64,000 nucleotides of DNA. Source: Azospirillum ramasamyi. GTDB taxonomy: Bacteria > Pseudomonadota > Alphaproteobacteria > Azospirillales > Azospirillaceae. The notes below the pieces were generated by a model that was not told the DNA's origin, made no database searches, and saw only the letters and a list, made by a program, of their open reading frames with translations. The position numbers and the translations under genes are program-made. This document shows positions 44,349 through 53,496 of this stretch, piece by piece; the stretch's first letter is position 1; every line of letters starts with the position of its first letter. The DNA is taken from contig NZ_CP029829.1 in assembly GCF_003233655.1 (NCBI RefSeq), positions 277,001 through 341,000 of the forward strand, given 5' to 3'.

Positions 44349-44681
44349 ATGGCCGACATCGTCGTACTCAAGCATGTCCGCCTGACGCGGGCGCTGCTGG
44401 CCATCGAGACGGCCGCGGCATCGCTGGACAACGAGCTGGCGGCATTGCGCACGGTCGGCCAAGCCGGGCTGTTGGGCGACCATGCGGAGGAAGCCACGCT
44501 CCTGCGCACCTATGTCCGCACATTGCGGGTTCTGCTGCAGGCGATGACCCCGGACGAGGTGGAGGAGGCGGGTCTCGGCGAGCGCCATGCGCTGGCGGAG
44601 GCCGCCGTCCGCCGCTGTGCCGCCGCGCTGCAGGTTCTGGAATTGCCGGGCGGGGGCGGATCGCTGACCGGCATCGCCTGA
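44349..44681 (+). CDS. Small helical hypothetical protein between the two transporter sets
   Basis: This 110-residue soluble, alpha-helical protein (VRLTRALLAIETAAASLDNE and later ATLLRTYVRTLRVLLQAM) has a strong GGGAGG ribosome site before ATG 44349. No signal, membrane segment or known motif is visible. It lies 69 bases after permease 2 and may be co-transcribed with it. Confidence 0.65.
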   Translation: MADIVVLKHVRLTRALLAIETAAASLDNELAALRTVGQAGLLGDHAEEATLLRTYVRTLRVLLQAMTPDEVEEAGLGERHALAEAAVRRCAAALQVLELPGGGGSLTGIA

Positions 44682-44788
44682 CCGCCGCCCCTGTCGCGAA
44701 GCCGACAATCTCTTGACGACATCCGCCTATTGTCATGCCGCCGTATGGCTGGGATGCGGGATGGCTTTCCCCTCTCCGCCACAGGATC

Positions 44789-44804
44789 GCCACGCTATAG
44801 TGGC
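44789..44804. promoter_or_regulatory. GCCAC-GCTATA-GTGGC inverted repeat upstream of second transporter set
   Basis: Perfect 5-base arms surround GCTATA, which includes a plausible -10 core (TATAGT at 44796-44801). The position, about 60 bases before the ATPase gene at 44865, suits a promoter with an overlapping operator. No clear -35 box was found. Confidence 0.3.
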
Positions 44805-44864
44805 AGTCCAAACGGACAGCCGGCCCCGGCCGACGGAATGTTCAAGCAAGAAAAAAGGGCGCCG

Positions 44865-45638
44865 ATGAGGCTTCTCGTTTCCGATCTGACCCACCGCTAT
44901 GACGATCTGACCGTCCTTGACGGCATCGATCTGACGCTGGCGGAGGGTGAAATCCTGGCCGTGATCGGCCCCAGCGGCTGCGGCAAATCCACTTTGCTTG
45001 GCATTGCCGGCGGCATCGTCGCCCCGACCTCCGGTTCCATCCGGGTGGAGGGGGAGGTGCCGGACGGCTGCCTGAACCCCATCACCTTCATCTTCCAGGA
45101 CTTCGCCCTGCTGCCCTGGCGCACGGTGGAGGACAATATCGCCCTTGTGCTGGAACATCACCCGCTCTCCACCGCCGAGCGGCAGGAGCGCATCGACAGC
45201 GGCCTGCGCCGCATGGGGCTGCTGGAGTTCCGCAAGGCCCTGCCCAAGCAGCTGTCCGGCGGCATGCGCCAGCGGGTCGGCATCGCCCGCGCGCTGGCGG
45301 TGCGTCCGGCGATGCTGTTGCTGGACGAACCGCTGTCGGCGCTCGACGCCCAGACGCGCGAACTGCTGATGGACGATTTCCTGGAACTTTGGCGGCGGGA
45401 GAAGACCACCGCCCTCTACGTCACCCACAATCTGGACGAGGCGTTGCGGCTGGCCGACCGTGTCTGCGTGCTGAGCCGCCGCCCCGGCCGCATCCGTGAA
45501 CTGGTCACCATCGAGGAGCCGCGGGAGTGCCGGCAGGAGGTTTCGGCCCAGGCGCATCTGGCCGAAGTGCGCGAGCGCCTGTGGCACCTGATGAAGGCCG
45601 AAGCCCAGATGGCCGACCGGGAGATCGCCCGTGCCTGA
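44865..45638 (+). CDS. ABC transporter ATP-binding protein, NitT/TauT family (second set)
   Basis: The 257-residue ATPase has Walker A GPSGCGKST, the Q-loop FQDFALLPWRT, signature LSGGMRQRVGIARAL, Walker B LLLDEPLSALDA and the switch His in VTHNLDEAL. The ALLPWRT segment again marks the nitrate/taurine/sulfonate branch. ATG 44865 was preferred over 44838 because AAGGGC lies just upstream. It overlaps the next permease gene by 8 bases. Confidence 0.9.
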   Translation: MRLLVSDLTHRYDDLTVLDGIDLTLAEGEILAVIGPSGCGKSTLLGIAGGIVAPTSGSIRVEGEVPDGCLNPITFIFQDFALLPWRTVEDNIALVLEHHPLSTAERQERIDSGLRRMGLLEFRKALPKQLSGGMRQRVGIARALAVRPAMLLLDEPLSALDAQTRELLMDDFLELWRREKTTALYVTHNLDEALRLADRVCVLSRRPGRIRELVTIEEPRECRQEVSAQAHLAEVRERLWHLMKAEAQMADREIARA

Positions 45639-46458
45639 CAGCGTGAACCCGACCGCGGCTTCGACCGCTTCGTCCCAGGGCCAGCCCGTCCGCTTCCGCG
45701 GCGGCGGCTTCACCGTCAGGCGCCATCCCTGGGCGGCGCTGGCGGCCTTCGCCGTGCTGATCGCGGTATGGGAGGGGGCGAGCCGCCTCGGCCTCGCCAG
45801 CCCGCTGTTCCTGCCGCCGCCGAGCGCGGTCGGCCGCGCGCTGGCCGGCATGGTGGCGGACGGATCGCTGTGGCTGAACCTGGAGGCGTCGCTGGCGCGC
45901 ATCGCCGTCGGCTGGGTGCTGGGCACGGCGGGCGGCATGCTGGTCGGCTTCGCCATGGGCATCTTCTCCACCACCCGCGCGGTGGGCGTGCCGCTGGTGT
46001 CGGCCTTCTTCCCGATCCCCAAGATCGCGCTGCTGCCGCTGTTCATCCTTTGGTTCGGCATCGGCGAGCCGTCGAAATTCGCCACCATCGGCTTCGGCGT
46101 CTTCTTCCCCACCGTCATCGCCACCTACAGCGCCATCGATTCGGTGCCGCGCAACCTGATCCGCATGGCGCAGAGCTTCGGCCTGCCCTGGCGCTCGATC
46201 CTGCGCTCCATCGTCCTGCCCGGCGCCTTGCCCGGCATCCTGGCGGGGTTCCGCATCACCGCCTCCATCGCGCTGATCCTGGTGGTGGCGGCGGAGATGA
46301 TCGGGGCCGAATACGGCATCGGCGCCTTCGTGCTGACGGCCGGCAACCTGATGCTGACCGACACGCTGCTGGCCGGCGTGCTGGTGCTGTCGCTGCTGGG
46401 GCTTGCCATCGGCATCGTGCTGTCGCAGCTCGAACGGCGTCTGCTGAACTGGCGCTGA
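45631..46458 (+). CDS. ABC transporter permease, NitT/TauT family (second set)
   Basis: The 275-residue inner-membrane protein has about six spans and the coupling loop MAQSFGLPWRSILRSIVLPGALPGIL. Its GTG start overlaps the ATPase stop by 8 bases. The binding protein follows 49 bases later, so this ATPase-permease-binding-protein set is complete, with a permease that would act as a homodimer. Confidence 0.9.
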   Translation: MPDSVNPTAASTASSQGQPVRFRGGGFTVRRHPWAALAAFAVLIAVWEGASRLGLASPLFLPPPSAVGRALAGMVADGSLWLNLEASLARIAVGWVLGTAGGMLVGFAMGIFSTTRAVGVPLVSAFFPIPKIALLPLFILWFGIGEPSKFATIGFGVFFPTVIATYSAIDSVPRNLIRMAQSFGLPWRSILRSIVLPGALPGILAGFRITASIALILVVAAEMIGAEYGIGAFVLTAGNLMLTDTLLAGVLVLSLLGLAIGIVLSQLERRLLNWR

Positions 46459-46507
46459 CCGTTTCATGCCAAGAAACCTGAACCATCCATCGGGAGGATT
46501 TCCGTCC

Positions 46508-47533
46508 ATGACCCTCGCCCGTCTCACCCGGCGCGCCCTGATCGCCACCACCGGCGCGGCCTTCGCCGCCGGTACCCTGATGTCCGCCGCGCTGGCGCAG
46601 CCGCTGGACAAGGCGACGGTCGGCGTGCTGGCGCTGTCCTCCTCCGGGCCGATCTTCATCGCCAAGGCCAAGGGCTATTTCGAGAAGGAAGGGCTGGACG
46701 TCGAGCTGAAGATGTTCACCTCGGCCCAGCAGGTGCCGGTCGCCGTGACCTCGGGCGATGCCGATTTCGGCGTCACCGGCCTGACCGCCGGCTTCTACAA
46801 CCTCGCCTCGAAGGGCGCCGTCACAATCATCGCCGCGCAGAGCCGCGACGAGCCGGGCTTCCCGCTCAGCGCCTATGTGGCGACGAATGCGGCCTATGAC
46901 GCCGGGCTGAAGGCGCCGGCCGACCTGAAGGGCAAGCGCATCGCCATCACCACGGTCGGCTCGACCTTCCACTACATGATCGGGCTGCTGGCGCAGAAGC
47001 ATGGCTTCACGGTCAAGGACGTGACCATGGTGCCGCTGCAGGACGTGCCGAAGATGGTCGCCGCCTTCAAGGGCGGGCAGGTCGACGCCGTCATCGCGCC
47101 GTCCACCGTCTCGCGGCAGCTGGTGGCCGACGGCGCCGGCAAGATCCTGGGCTGGGTCGGCGACGAGACGCCGTGGCAGCTCGGCGCCCTGTTCACGTCG
47201 CCGAAGACGATGAAGGACCGCCGCCCGCTGGTGGAAAAGTTCATGCGCGCCTACAAGACCGCGCTGGTCGAATACCACGCCGCCTTCAACGGCAAGGACG
47301 CCTCGGGCGCTCCGGTGAAGGGCCCCGGCTATGACGAACTGCTGAGCATCATCGCCGACGCCACCAAGCAGAAGCCGGACATCGTCGCCGCCGGCTTGCC
47401 CTATGTCGATCCGCAGGCCCGCCTGCTGGTGGACGACATCGTCAACCAGGTGAAGTTCTGGCAGTCCGAAGGCCAGGTCGACAAGGCGCTGGACCCGAAG
47501 TCGGTGATGGACCTCAGCGTCGCCGGGCAGTGA
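46508..47533 (+). CDS. NMT1/THI5-like (SsuA/TauA-type) periplasmic binding protein
   Basis: The 341-residue protein has a twin-arginine-like or Sec signal (LTRRALIATTGAAFAAGTLM, cleavage after ALAQ). An NMT1-like fold follows: GPIFIAKAKGYFEKEGLDVE, the SGDADFGVTG ligand loop, and ADLKGKRIAITTVGS. Family members bind nitrate, taurine, sulfonates, bicarbonate or HMP. The ligand is not clear here. ATG 46508 has GGGAGGA upstream. It might also serve the first transporter set, which has no binding protein of its own. Confidence 0.88.
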   Translation: MTLARLTRRALIATTGAAFAAGTLMSAALAQPLDKATVGVLALSSSGPIFIAKAKGYFEKEGLDVELKMFTSAQQVPVAVTSGDADFGVTGLTAGFYNLASKGAVTIIAAQSRDEPGFPLSAYVATNAAYDAGLKAPADLKGKRIAITTVGSTFHYMIGLLAQKHGFTVKDVTMVPLQDVPKMVAAFKGGQVDAVIAPSTVSRQLVADGAGKILGWVGDETPWQLGALFTSPKTMKDRRPLVEKFMRAYKTALVEYHAAFNGKDASGAPVKGPGYDELLSIIADATKQKPDIVAAGLPYVDPQARLLVDDIVNQVKFWQSEGQVDKALDPKSVMDLSVAGQ

Positions 47534-47589
47534 AAAGCCGGGGAGGGGGCGGTCGTCAGCGCGGTTGTCATCATTGACCGCCGCCGGCA

Positions 47590-48303
47590 TCACACCGCCA
47601 GATAGGCCGCCCTCACCCCATCCTCCGCCATCAACTCCGCCATCGCGCCGGTCCAGCGCAGGCGGCCGGTCTCGATGACGCAGACGCGGTCGGCGACCGC
47701 CGAGGCGAAGGACAGGCTCTGTTCGGACAGCAGCACCGACAGCCCTTCCGCCTTCAGGCGCCGCACCGCGTCGGCCATCTGCTTCACGATCAGCGGCGCC
47801 AGCCCTTCCGACGGCTCGTCCAGCAGCAGCAGCGACGGGTTGCCCATCAGCGTGCGGGCGAGCGTCAGCATCTGCTGCTCGCCGCCGCTCATCCGCGTGC
47901 CGCGCCGCCCGCGCATCTCCGCGAGGTTGGGGAACAGCGCGAACAGCTTCTCCGGCGTCCAGGCGGGCGCGCCGGGGCGGGGCGGCTGGCGGCCGACCTC
48001 CAGGTTCTCCTCCACCGTCAGGTCGGCGAAGATGTGGCGGTCCTCCGGCACATAGCCGACGCCGAGCCGGGCGATGCGGTGGGCCGGCAGGGCGGACAGG
48101 TCGCGCCCGTCGAAGCGCAGGGCGGCGGCGCGCCGCTCCACCAGCCCCATGATCGCCTTCAGCGTGGTGGTCTTGCCGGCGCCGTTGCGGCCCATCAGCG
48201 CCACCACCTCGCCACGCCCGACGGTCAGGGCGATGCCGTCGAGGATGTGGGCGCGGCCGTACCAGGCCTGCAGGCCGTCCACCGTCAGCAGGGGTTCGTT
48301 CAC
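47590..48303 (-). CDS. livF: Branched-chain amino acid-type ABC transporter ATP-binding protein LivF
   Basis: The 237-residue ATPase shows Walker A GRNGAGKTT, signature MSGGEQQMLTLARTL, Walker B LLLLDEPSEGLAP and the LivF-typical GYVPEDRHIFADLTVEENL. It is the last gene of a five-gene reverse-strand operon (marR, binding protein, livHM, livG, livF). Its GTG start overlaps livG by 4 bases. The family carries Leu/Ile/Val, urea, or aromatic and short-chain acids. The MarR neighbour hints at the latter. Confidence 0.92.
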   Translation of the reverse strand: MNEPLLTVDGLQAWYGRAHILDGIALTVGRGEVVALMGRNGAGKTTTLKAIMGLVERRAAALRFDGRDLSALPAHRIARLGVGYVPEDRHIFADLTVEENLEVGRQPPRPGAPAWTPEKLFALFPNLAEMRGRRGTRMSGGEQQMLTLARTLMGNPSLLLLDEPSEGLAPLIVKQMADAVRRLKAEGLSVLLSEQSLSFASAVADRVCVIETGRLRWTGAMAELMAEDGVRAAYLAV

Positions 48304-49058
48304 GCCTCGCCTCCCAGATAGACGGATTGCACGCGAGGGTTCGCGCGCACCTGATCCGGCGGGCCCTCCGCGATCAGCCGGCCGCGGTCGAGCACCATCA
48401 CGCGGGTGGCGTGGCCGAACACGGCGTCCATGTCATGTTCGGTGAACAGCACGGCGAGGCCGCGCTCGCGCACCAGCTCCGCCGTCAGCGCCATCAGGGC
48501 GAGGCGTTCGGCCGGGGCCATGCCGGCGGTCGGCTCGTCCATCAGCAGCACCGTCGGCTCGCTCGCCAGCGCCATCGCCAGCTCGACCCGCTTCACGTCG
48601 CCATAGGCCAGCACGCCGCAGGGCCGATCCGCCTGGGCGGCCATGCCGACGCGATCCAGCAGGGCCAGCGCCGGTTCGCGGAACTGGGCGGCGGCCGGGC
48701 GCCACAGGCCGAACAGCCGGCGCGCGCGCGACAGCAGCACCATCTGCACATTCTCCGCCACCGTCATCGAGGCGAAGGTCGCGGTGATCTGGAAGGTGCG
48801 CCCGACCCCCAGCGCCCAGATGCGCCGGGGTGGCAGCCCGACCAGTTCGGTGCCGTCCAGCCTGACCGATCCCGAATCGGGGCGCAGCTGGCCGTTCAGC
48901 AGGTTGAAGCAGGTGCTCTTGCCGGCACCGTTGGGGCCGATCAGCGCCAGCAGGTCGCCGGAGCGCAGGGTGAAGGACACGCCGCCGACCGCCTGCACCC
49001 CGCCGAAGGAGCGTTGCAGGTCGTGCACCACCAATTCGCTCATGGGCAGCTCGCTCAT
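48300..49058 (-). CDS. livG: HAAT-type ABC transporter ATP-binding protein LivG
   Basis: The 252-residue protein has Walker A GPNGAGKST, the LivG-typical GVGRTFQITATFASMTVAENV and Walker B VLLMDEPTAGMAP. The signature region is degenerate: LAYGDVKRVELAMAL in place of LSGGQ, which is typical for LivG proteins. The ATG at 49058 overlaps the livHM stop (ATGA) and has GGAGG upstream. A second ATG at 49043 repeats the MSEL start. Confidence 0.92.
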   Translation of the reverse strand: MSELPMSELVVHDLQRSFGGVQAVGGVSFTLRSGDLLALIGPNGAGKSTCFNLLNGQLRPDSGSVRLDGTELVGLPPRRIWALGVGRTFQITATFASMTVAENVQMVLLSRARRLFGLWRPAAAQFREPALALLDRVGMAAQADRPCGVLAYGDVKRVELAMALASEPTVLLMDEPTAGMAPAERLALMALTAELVRERGLAVLFTEHDMDAVFGHATRVMVLDRGRLIAEGPPDQVRANPRVQSVYLGGEA

Positions 49059-50887
49059 GCCCGCCTCCTGAAGCCGGACAGGAAGCCGACTATCCCCTTG
49101 GGGAAGACCAGCACCAGCGCGATGATGATCAGGCCCAACGCCAGCCGCCACCAGTCGGTCATGCTCATCACCTCGGCTTCCAGCAGGTGGAAGGCCACCG
49201 CGCCGGCCAGCGGCCCGGCGACGGTCTGGATGCCGCCCATCAGCACCATCACCAGCGCATCGACCGACTGCGGCACCGCCAGCAGGGTGGGAAAGACGCT
49301 GCCCTTGGCGAAGGCGTAGAGCCCGCCGGCCAGTCCCGCCGCGGTGCCCGCCAGCACGAAGGCCATCCATTGGAAGCGGCGCACGTCGATGCCCACCGAT
49401 TCGGCGCGCAACCCCGAGTCGCGGCCGGCCCGCAGCGCATAGCCGAAGGGGGCGAAGGCCGCCTGGCGCAGCAGCCACAGCGCCCCGCCGCACAGCGCCA
49501 GCGTCAGCCAGTAATAGGCGGCCTTGCCCGCCGCCCAGGCCGAGGGCCAGACGCCGAGGATGCCGTTGTCGCCGCCGGTCACGGCATACCATTGGAAGGC
49601 GATCGACCAGACGATCTGCGCGAAAGCCAGCGTCAGCATGGCGAAATAGAGCCCCGAGCGCCGCACGCAGAACCAGCCCGCCACCAGCGCCCCCACCCCG
49701 GCCAGGACCGGCGCGCCGGCCAATGCCAGCGGCATCGGCGCACCCAGATGCTTGACCAGCAGGGCCGAGCCGTAGGCGCCCAGCCCGAACCATGCCGCAT
49801 GACCGAAGGACACCAGCCCGCCCAGCCCGATCAGCAGGTGCAGGCTGGCGGCGAACAGGGCGAGGATCACCACCTCGGTCAGCAGGATCAGCGCATAGTC
49901 GCCGGCGACCAGCGGTGCCGAGGCCATGACCGCCAGCAGAGCGAGCGCCCAAACCCCGGCATGGCGGCGGGCGGACAGCGGAACGGTGACGGCGGCGGGT
50001 GCCGTCGGCGGCGCCTCCTCGGCCCGGCCGAGCAGGCCGTGCGGGCGCAGCACCAGCACCACCGCCATGAACAGGAAGACCAGCACCAGCGTGATCTGCG
50101 GAAAGACCAGGATGCCGAAGGCCTGCAACAGCCCGATCAGCAGCGAGGCGAGGAAGGCGCCGGTCAGGCTGCCCATGCCGCCGACCACGACGACGACGAA
50201 GGCCTCCACCACGATCGACATGTCCATGTGCAGGTTCACCGCCTCTCGCGGAACCTGCAGCGCGCCGCCCAGCCCGGCCAGGGCGCAGCCGAGGAACAGC
50301 ACGCCGGTGAACAGCCGCGCCGGATCGACGCCCAGGGCGCTGGTCATCTCGCGGTCCTGCGTCGCCGCGCGCACCAGCGTGCCCCAGCGGGTGCGGTTGA
50401 ACAGCAGCCACAACAGCCCCAGCACCAGCGGCCCGAGACCGATCAGCACGAGGTCGTAGAGCGGGAAGGGTTGTCCCAGTATATCCACGGAACCCCTGAG
50501 CCCCGGCGCGCGGCGGCCCAGCAGATCCTCCGGCCCCCATGCCCAGGCGGTCAGGTCCTGCACCACCAGCACCACGCCGAAGGTGCCCAGCAGCTGGAAC
50601 AGTTCGGGCGAGCGGTAGAGCCGGCGCAGCAGCCCGATCTCCATCGCGGCGCCGAGAACGCCCATCAACAGCGCCGCGGCGGCGACCGAGCCCCAGAAGC
50701 CGGCGGGCGTGCCGCCGAACCGCTCGATCAGCGACCAGCCGGCATAGGCGCCGACCATGTAGAAGGAGCCATGCGCGAAATTCACGATCCGCGTCACGCC
50801 GAACACGATGGTCAGCCCCGACGACACCAGGAACAGCGTCGCCGCGGTCGCGAGCCCGCTGAGGGCCTGGACGATGAGGAAGGACAT
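49055..50887 (-). CDS. livHM: Fused LivH-LivM permease of a HAAT ABC transporter
   Basis: The 610-residue protein joins two permeases that are usually separate. Residues 1-290 are LivH-like (LVSSGLTIVFGVTRIVNFAHGS ... VVVVVGGMGSLTGAFLASLL). Residues 320-605 are LivM-like (LIGLGGLVSFGHAAWFGLGAYG ... GGIQTVAGPLAGA). An Ala/Pro/Glu linker (RAEEAPPTAPAA) connects them. Together they would form the complete membrane channel as one chain. The neighbouring livG and livF supply the ATPases. The fusion is known in some lineages but is not the common form. Confidence 0.93.
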   Translation of the reverse strand: MSFLIVQALSGLATAATLFLVSSGLTIVFGVTRIVNFAHGSFYMVGAYAGWSLIERFGGTPAGFWGSVAAAALLMGVLGAAMEIGLLRRLYRSPELFQLLGTFGVVLVVQDLTAWAWGPEDLLGRRAPGLRGSVDILGQPFPLYDLVLIGLGPLVLGLLWLLFNRTRWGTLVRAATQDREMTSALGVDPARLFTGVLFLGCALAGLGGALQVPREAVNLHMDMSIVVEAFVVVVVGGMGSLTGAFLASLLIGLLQAFGILVFPQITLVLVFLFMAVVLVLRPHGLLGRAEEAPPTAPAAVTVPLSARRHAGVWALALLAVMASAPLVAGDYALILLTEVVILALFAASLHLLIGLGGLVSFGHAAWFGLGAYGSALLVKHLGAPMPLALAGAPVLAGVGALVAGWFCVRRSGLYFAMLTLAFAQIVWSIAFQWYAVTGGDNGILGVWPSAWAAGKAAYYWLTLALCGGALWLLRQAAFAPFGYALRAGRDSGLRAESVGIDVRRFQWMAFVLAGTAAGLAGGLYAFAKGSVFPTLLAVPQSVDALVMVLMGGIQTVAGPLAGAVAFHLLEAEVMSMTDWWRLALGLIIIALVLVFPKGIVGFLSGFRRRA

Positions 50888-50915
50888 GGATTCGTCGTTT
50901 CGGTGCGGACTCTTG

Positions 50916-51019
50916 CCCCCACCCTAACCCTCCCCCGCTGGGCGGGGGAGGGGATTGGAGCTTTGTCGGCCTTCTGCGGCAGTCCCTCTCCCGCCCAGCG
51001 GGGGAGGATAGGAGGGGGC
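50916..51019. repeat. Twin palindromic element between binding protein and livHM
   Basis: Two hairpins share the same core: CCTCCCCCGC-TGG-GCGGGGGAGG (50928-50952) and CCTCTCCCGC-CCA-GCGGGGGAGG (about 50986-51008). The outer C-run and G-run sequences (50916-50935 and 51001-51019) can also pair with each other. The same CCCTCCCC/GGGGAGGG style is seen at 15098-15150 and 18275-18360. It lies inside the operon and could lower expression of the permease and ATPase genes relative to the binding protein. Confidence 0.65.
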
Positions 51020-51036
51020 GGTCGAAGCCTGCGGCG

Positions 51037-52335
51037 TTACTCCGCCGGCCGCATCTTGCGCACCACGTCGTCCGGCGGCAGGTAGTTGGCGCCGTCGGCA
51101 TAGCGCCAGTCCTTCATGGTGCCGCGGCCGTCCTTCACGGTCGTGACGCCGACATAGGCGCCCATCGTCGCCTGATGGTCGGAGGCGCGGAAGGTCACCG
51201 GCCCGAAGGGACTGTCGATGGTCAGGCCGGCCAGCGCATCGACGATCGGTTCGGCATCGGCGGACTTGGCCTTGGTGATCGCGGCGCCGATCGCCTTCAT
51301 CGTGGTGTAGCCGACGACGGAGCCCAGCTTGGGCGAATCCTTGAACCGGGCGGTGTAGGCGGCGACGAAGGCGTTGTGGGCGGGGGTGTCGATCTGGTCC
51401 CAGGGATAGCCGGTGACGATCCAGCCCTCCGGCGCCTCGTCCTTCATCGGCTCCAGATATTCCGGTTCGCCGGTCAGCAGGCTGACGACCTGGCGGTTGC
51501 GGAACAGGCCGCGCCCTTCGCCCTCGCGCACCAGCTTGGCGAGATCGGCGCCGAAGGTGACGTTGAAGATCGCCTCCGGGTTGGCGGCGGCCAGCGCCTG
51601 GACGGTCGGCCCGGCCTCCAGCTTGCCCTGGGCCGGCCACTGCTCCGCCACGAACTCCACGTCCGGGCGCTTCTCCTTCAGCAGCTGCTTGAACACCGCC
51701 ACCGCCGACTGGCCGTATTCGTAGTTGGGCGCGACGGTGGCCCAGCGCTTGGCCGGCAGCTTCGCGGCCTCCTCCACCAGCATCGCCGCCTGCATGTGGG
51801 TGCTGGGGCGCAGGCGGAAGGTGTAGCGGTTGCCCTTCGACCAGGTGATGGCGTCGGTCAGCGGCTCCGCCGCGACGAAGGGCATCTTGTTGCGCGCGGC
51901 GAAATCGGCGACGGCCAGCCCGATATGCGAGAAATAGGTGCCGGCCAGTACATCGACCGCCTCGTTCGTCACCAGTTCCTGGGCGACGCGCACCGCATCG
52001 TCGGGCTTGCCGGCGTCGTCGCGGGAGACGACCTGCAATTCGCAGCAGCCGATCACGCCGCCTTGGGCGTTGATCTCCTCCAGCGCCAGCTGCCAGCCCT
52101 GGCGGTAGGGGACGGTGAAGGCGGGCAGGCCGGTATAGCTGTTGATCTCGCCCACCCGCACCGGTGCGCCGGAGAAGGTCGCCGGCTCTTTCGCCGACTG
52201 CGCCGCCGCGGGGGCGGCCGTCATGCCGATGCCCGCCAGCGTGGCGGTGACGGTTGCGAATGACACGGCGGCGAACAGAGCGGCCGGGAAGAGGGGCTTC
52301 GCCAGCGGCGAGGCGGTCGGGCGGCGGTGCTTCAT
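51037..52335 (-). CDS. HAAT-type periplasmic binding protein (Peripla_BP_6)
   Basis: The 432-residue protein has an N-terminal signal (FPAALFAAVSFATVTATLAG, cleavage near AAAQ) and a type I periplasmic binding fold (VRVGEINSYTGLPAFTVPYR ... LALEEINAQGGVIG). Two adjacent cysteines (GCCELQ) sit at the end of the first helix. The adjacent liv genes receive its ligand. The MarR gene upstream suggests that the ligand may be an aromatic or other organic acid rather than an amino acid, but this is only an inference. Confidence 0.88.
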   Translation of the reverse strand: MKHRRPTASPLAKPLFPAALFAAVSFATVTATLAGIGMTAAPAAAQSAKEPATFSGAPVRVGEINSYTGLPAFTVPYRQGWQLALEEINAQGGVIGCCELQVVSRDDAGKPDDAVRVAQELVTNEAVDVLAGTYFSHIGLAVADFAARNKMPFVAAEPLTDAITWSKGNRYTFRLRPSTHMQAAMLVEEAAKLPAKRWATVAPNYEYGQSAVAVFKQLLKEKRPDVEFVAEQWPAQGKLEAGPTVQALAAANPEAIFNVTFGADLAKLVREGEGRGLFRNRQVVSLLTGEPEYLEPMKDEAPEGWIVTGYPWDQIDTPAHNAFVAAYTARFKDSPKLGSVVGYTTMKAIGAAITKAKSADAEPIVDALAGLTIDSPFGPVTFRASDHQATMGAYVGVTTVKDGRGTMKDWRYADGANYLPPDDVVRKMRPAE

Positions 52336-52496
52336 CCTGCGGGGACCCCGGTTCATTGAGAGACCAGCGGCGTGTCCGGGTCGCGGTGCGACGCAACACA
52401 CCGCGTTCATAGCAAACCCCGCGCAAAAGTCACCGCCTGATCGGGTGTTTTCCCGCGTCCATGCCCGATTTGCGTTCCGGCGGACGCCGCCCCGTG

Positions 52497-52937
52497 TCAC
52501 ATCAGCCGGGCCAGCAGCGCCAGGAACTGCGCCCGTTCCGCCTCCGACAGGGGTTCCAGCGTCCGTTCATGGGCGGCGGCGGCATTCGCCATCAGGTCGA
52601 TGACCAGCGCCTGCCCGATCCGCGTCAGGCTGACGCTGGTGCGGCGGCGGTCCTGCGGGTCGGGGTGGCGTTCGACCAGATTGCGCTCCACCAGCCGCAG
52701 GATCACGCCCTGGGTGGTCGCCGGATCCATGTAGGTCAGCCGGCCGAGCTGGTTCTGCGACAGCGCGCCTTCGGCATACAGGGTGGCCAGCGCAGCCCAT
52801 TGGGTGGGGGTCAGCAGCGAATCGCCGATCAGGTCGATGAAGATGGCCGAGGCGCGTTGGTACGCACGTCGGAGGCGGTGGTGAACCTGGCCGGCCAACT
52901 GGTAGTCGTCGGGAGGCGGTCGTCCGAAGTCGTCCAT
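52497..52937 (-). CDS. MarR-family transcription regulator
   Basis: The 146-residue protein has the winged helix-turn-helix of MarR: LTPTQWAALATLYAEGALSQ, LGRLTYMDPATTQGVILRL and the wing RHPDPQDRRRTSVSLT. Dimerisation helices flank it. It is the first gene of the reverse-strand transport operon, 161 bases before the binding-protein gene, and probably represses that operon until a small aromatic-type ligand binds. No operator palindrome was pinned down. Confidence 0.88.
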   Translation of the reverse strand: MDDFGRPPPDDYQLAGQVHHRLRRAYQRASAIFIDLIGDSLLTPTQWAALATLYAEGALSQNQLGRLTYMDPATTQGVILRLVERNLVERHPDPQDRRRTSVSLTRIGQALVIDLMANAAAAHERTLEPLSEAERAQFLALLARLM

Positions 52938-53322
52938 GGCAGCGGGCCCGTGGTTCGCGCCCGCCTTCGATCCGGGGCGAAGGCTGGGGCGGGCACGGAC
53001 CGCCGCTCCCGGCTGCGTGGGCAGGGATGGCGCGGCGTTTGCCGCCTGTCGCCATCCGATGCGTCCATTATGCGTTCCTCATGGAAAGCGTAGGGAAGGC
53101 AATGGCCACAGGGCAACATTCGCAGATGCGTCATAGAGCCACAGCGATGCCCCCGCCATGCTGCGGGCAGCAAAAGAAGGCCCAAAGGGTCCGGTAAGGA
53201 CGCCATGCCTTGATGACGCCCCAAGGAACGGTGATTGCGATGCCGGAACAGATCGTCGCCGGGGCCGTCCGTGCCGGCGGGCTGTCCTTGTCGGGCGCTC
53301 GTCTTCGTGAGGTTTCTCTTTC
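52938..53322. other. Intergenic region upstream of the marR gene
   Basis: These 385 bases should contain the marR promoter on the reverse strand. A 44-codon forward frame near 53214-53348 has no ribosome site and was not accepted. No RNA gene or strong repeat was recognised. Confidence 0.4.
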
Positions 53323-53496
53323 TCAGGGTTTCCGCTTGGGCGGATAGCTGTCGGGCGGAGCGGTCTTCTCGTCGGGGCTTTCCGCGCCCTCGCCCGTCGG
53401 GGGCGTCACGCCGCCCGGCGTGTAGGGCGGGGTGGTGGCGTCTGGCGGGCGCTTGGTGGAGCGCGGCGGCGGCGGGGTATCGAGTCGGCGTGTCAT
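53323..53496 (-). CDS. Small Pro/Thr-rich, probably disordered protein
   Basis: This 57-residue protein is rich in Pro, Thr and charged residues (MTRRLDTPPPPRSTKRPPDA ... PDSYPPKRKP). It has no predicted fold, signal or membrane segment. The ATG at 53496 has AGGAAAGG upstream. A similar-style small protein lies at 56191-56454 beyond the polysaccharide export genes. The family was not recognised. Confidence 0.5.
   Translation of the reverse strand: MTRRLDTPPPPRSTKRPPDATTPPYTPGGVTPPTGEGAESPDEKTAPPDSYPPKRKP

Noticed and set aside
53214..53348. 44-codon forward frame upstream of the marR operon
   Set aside because: It has no ribosome site and overlaps the end of a reverse-strand small gene. The sequence alone does not support it.
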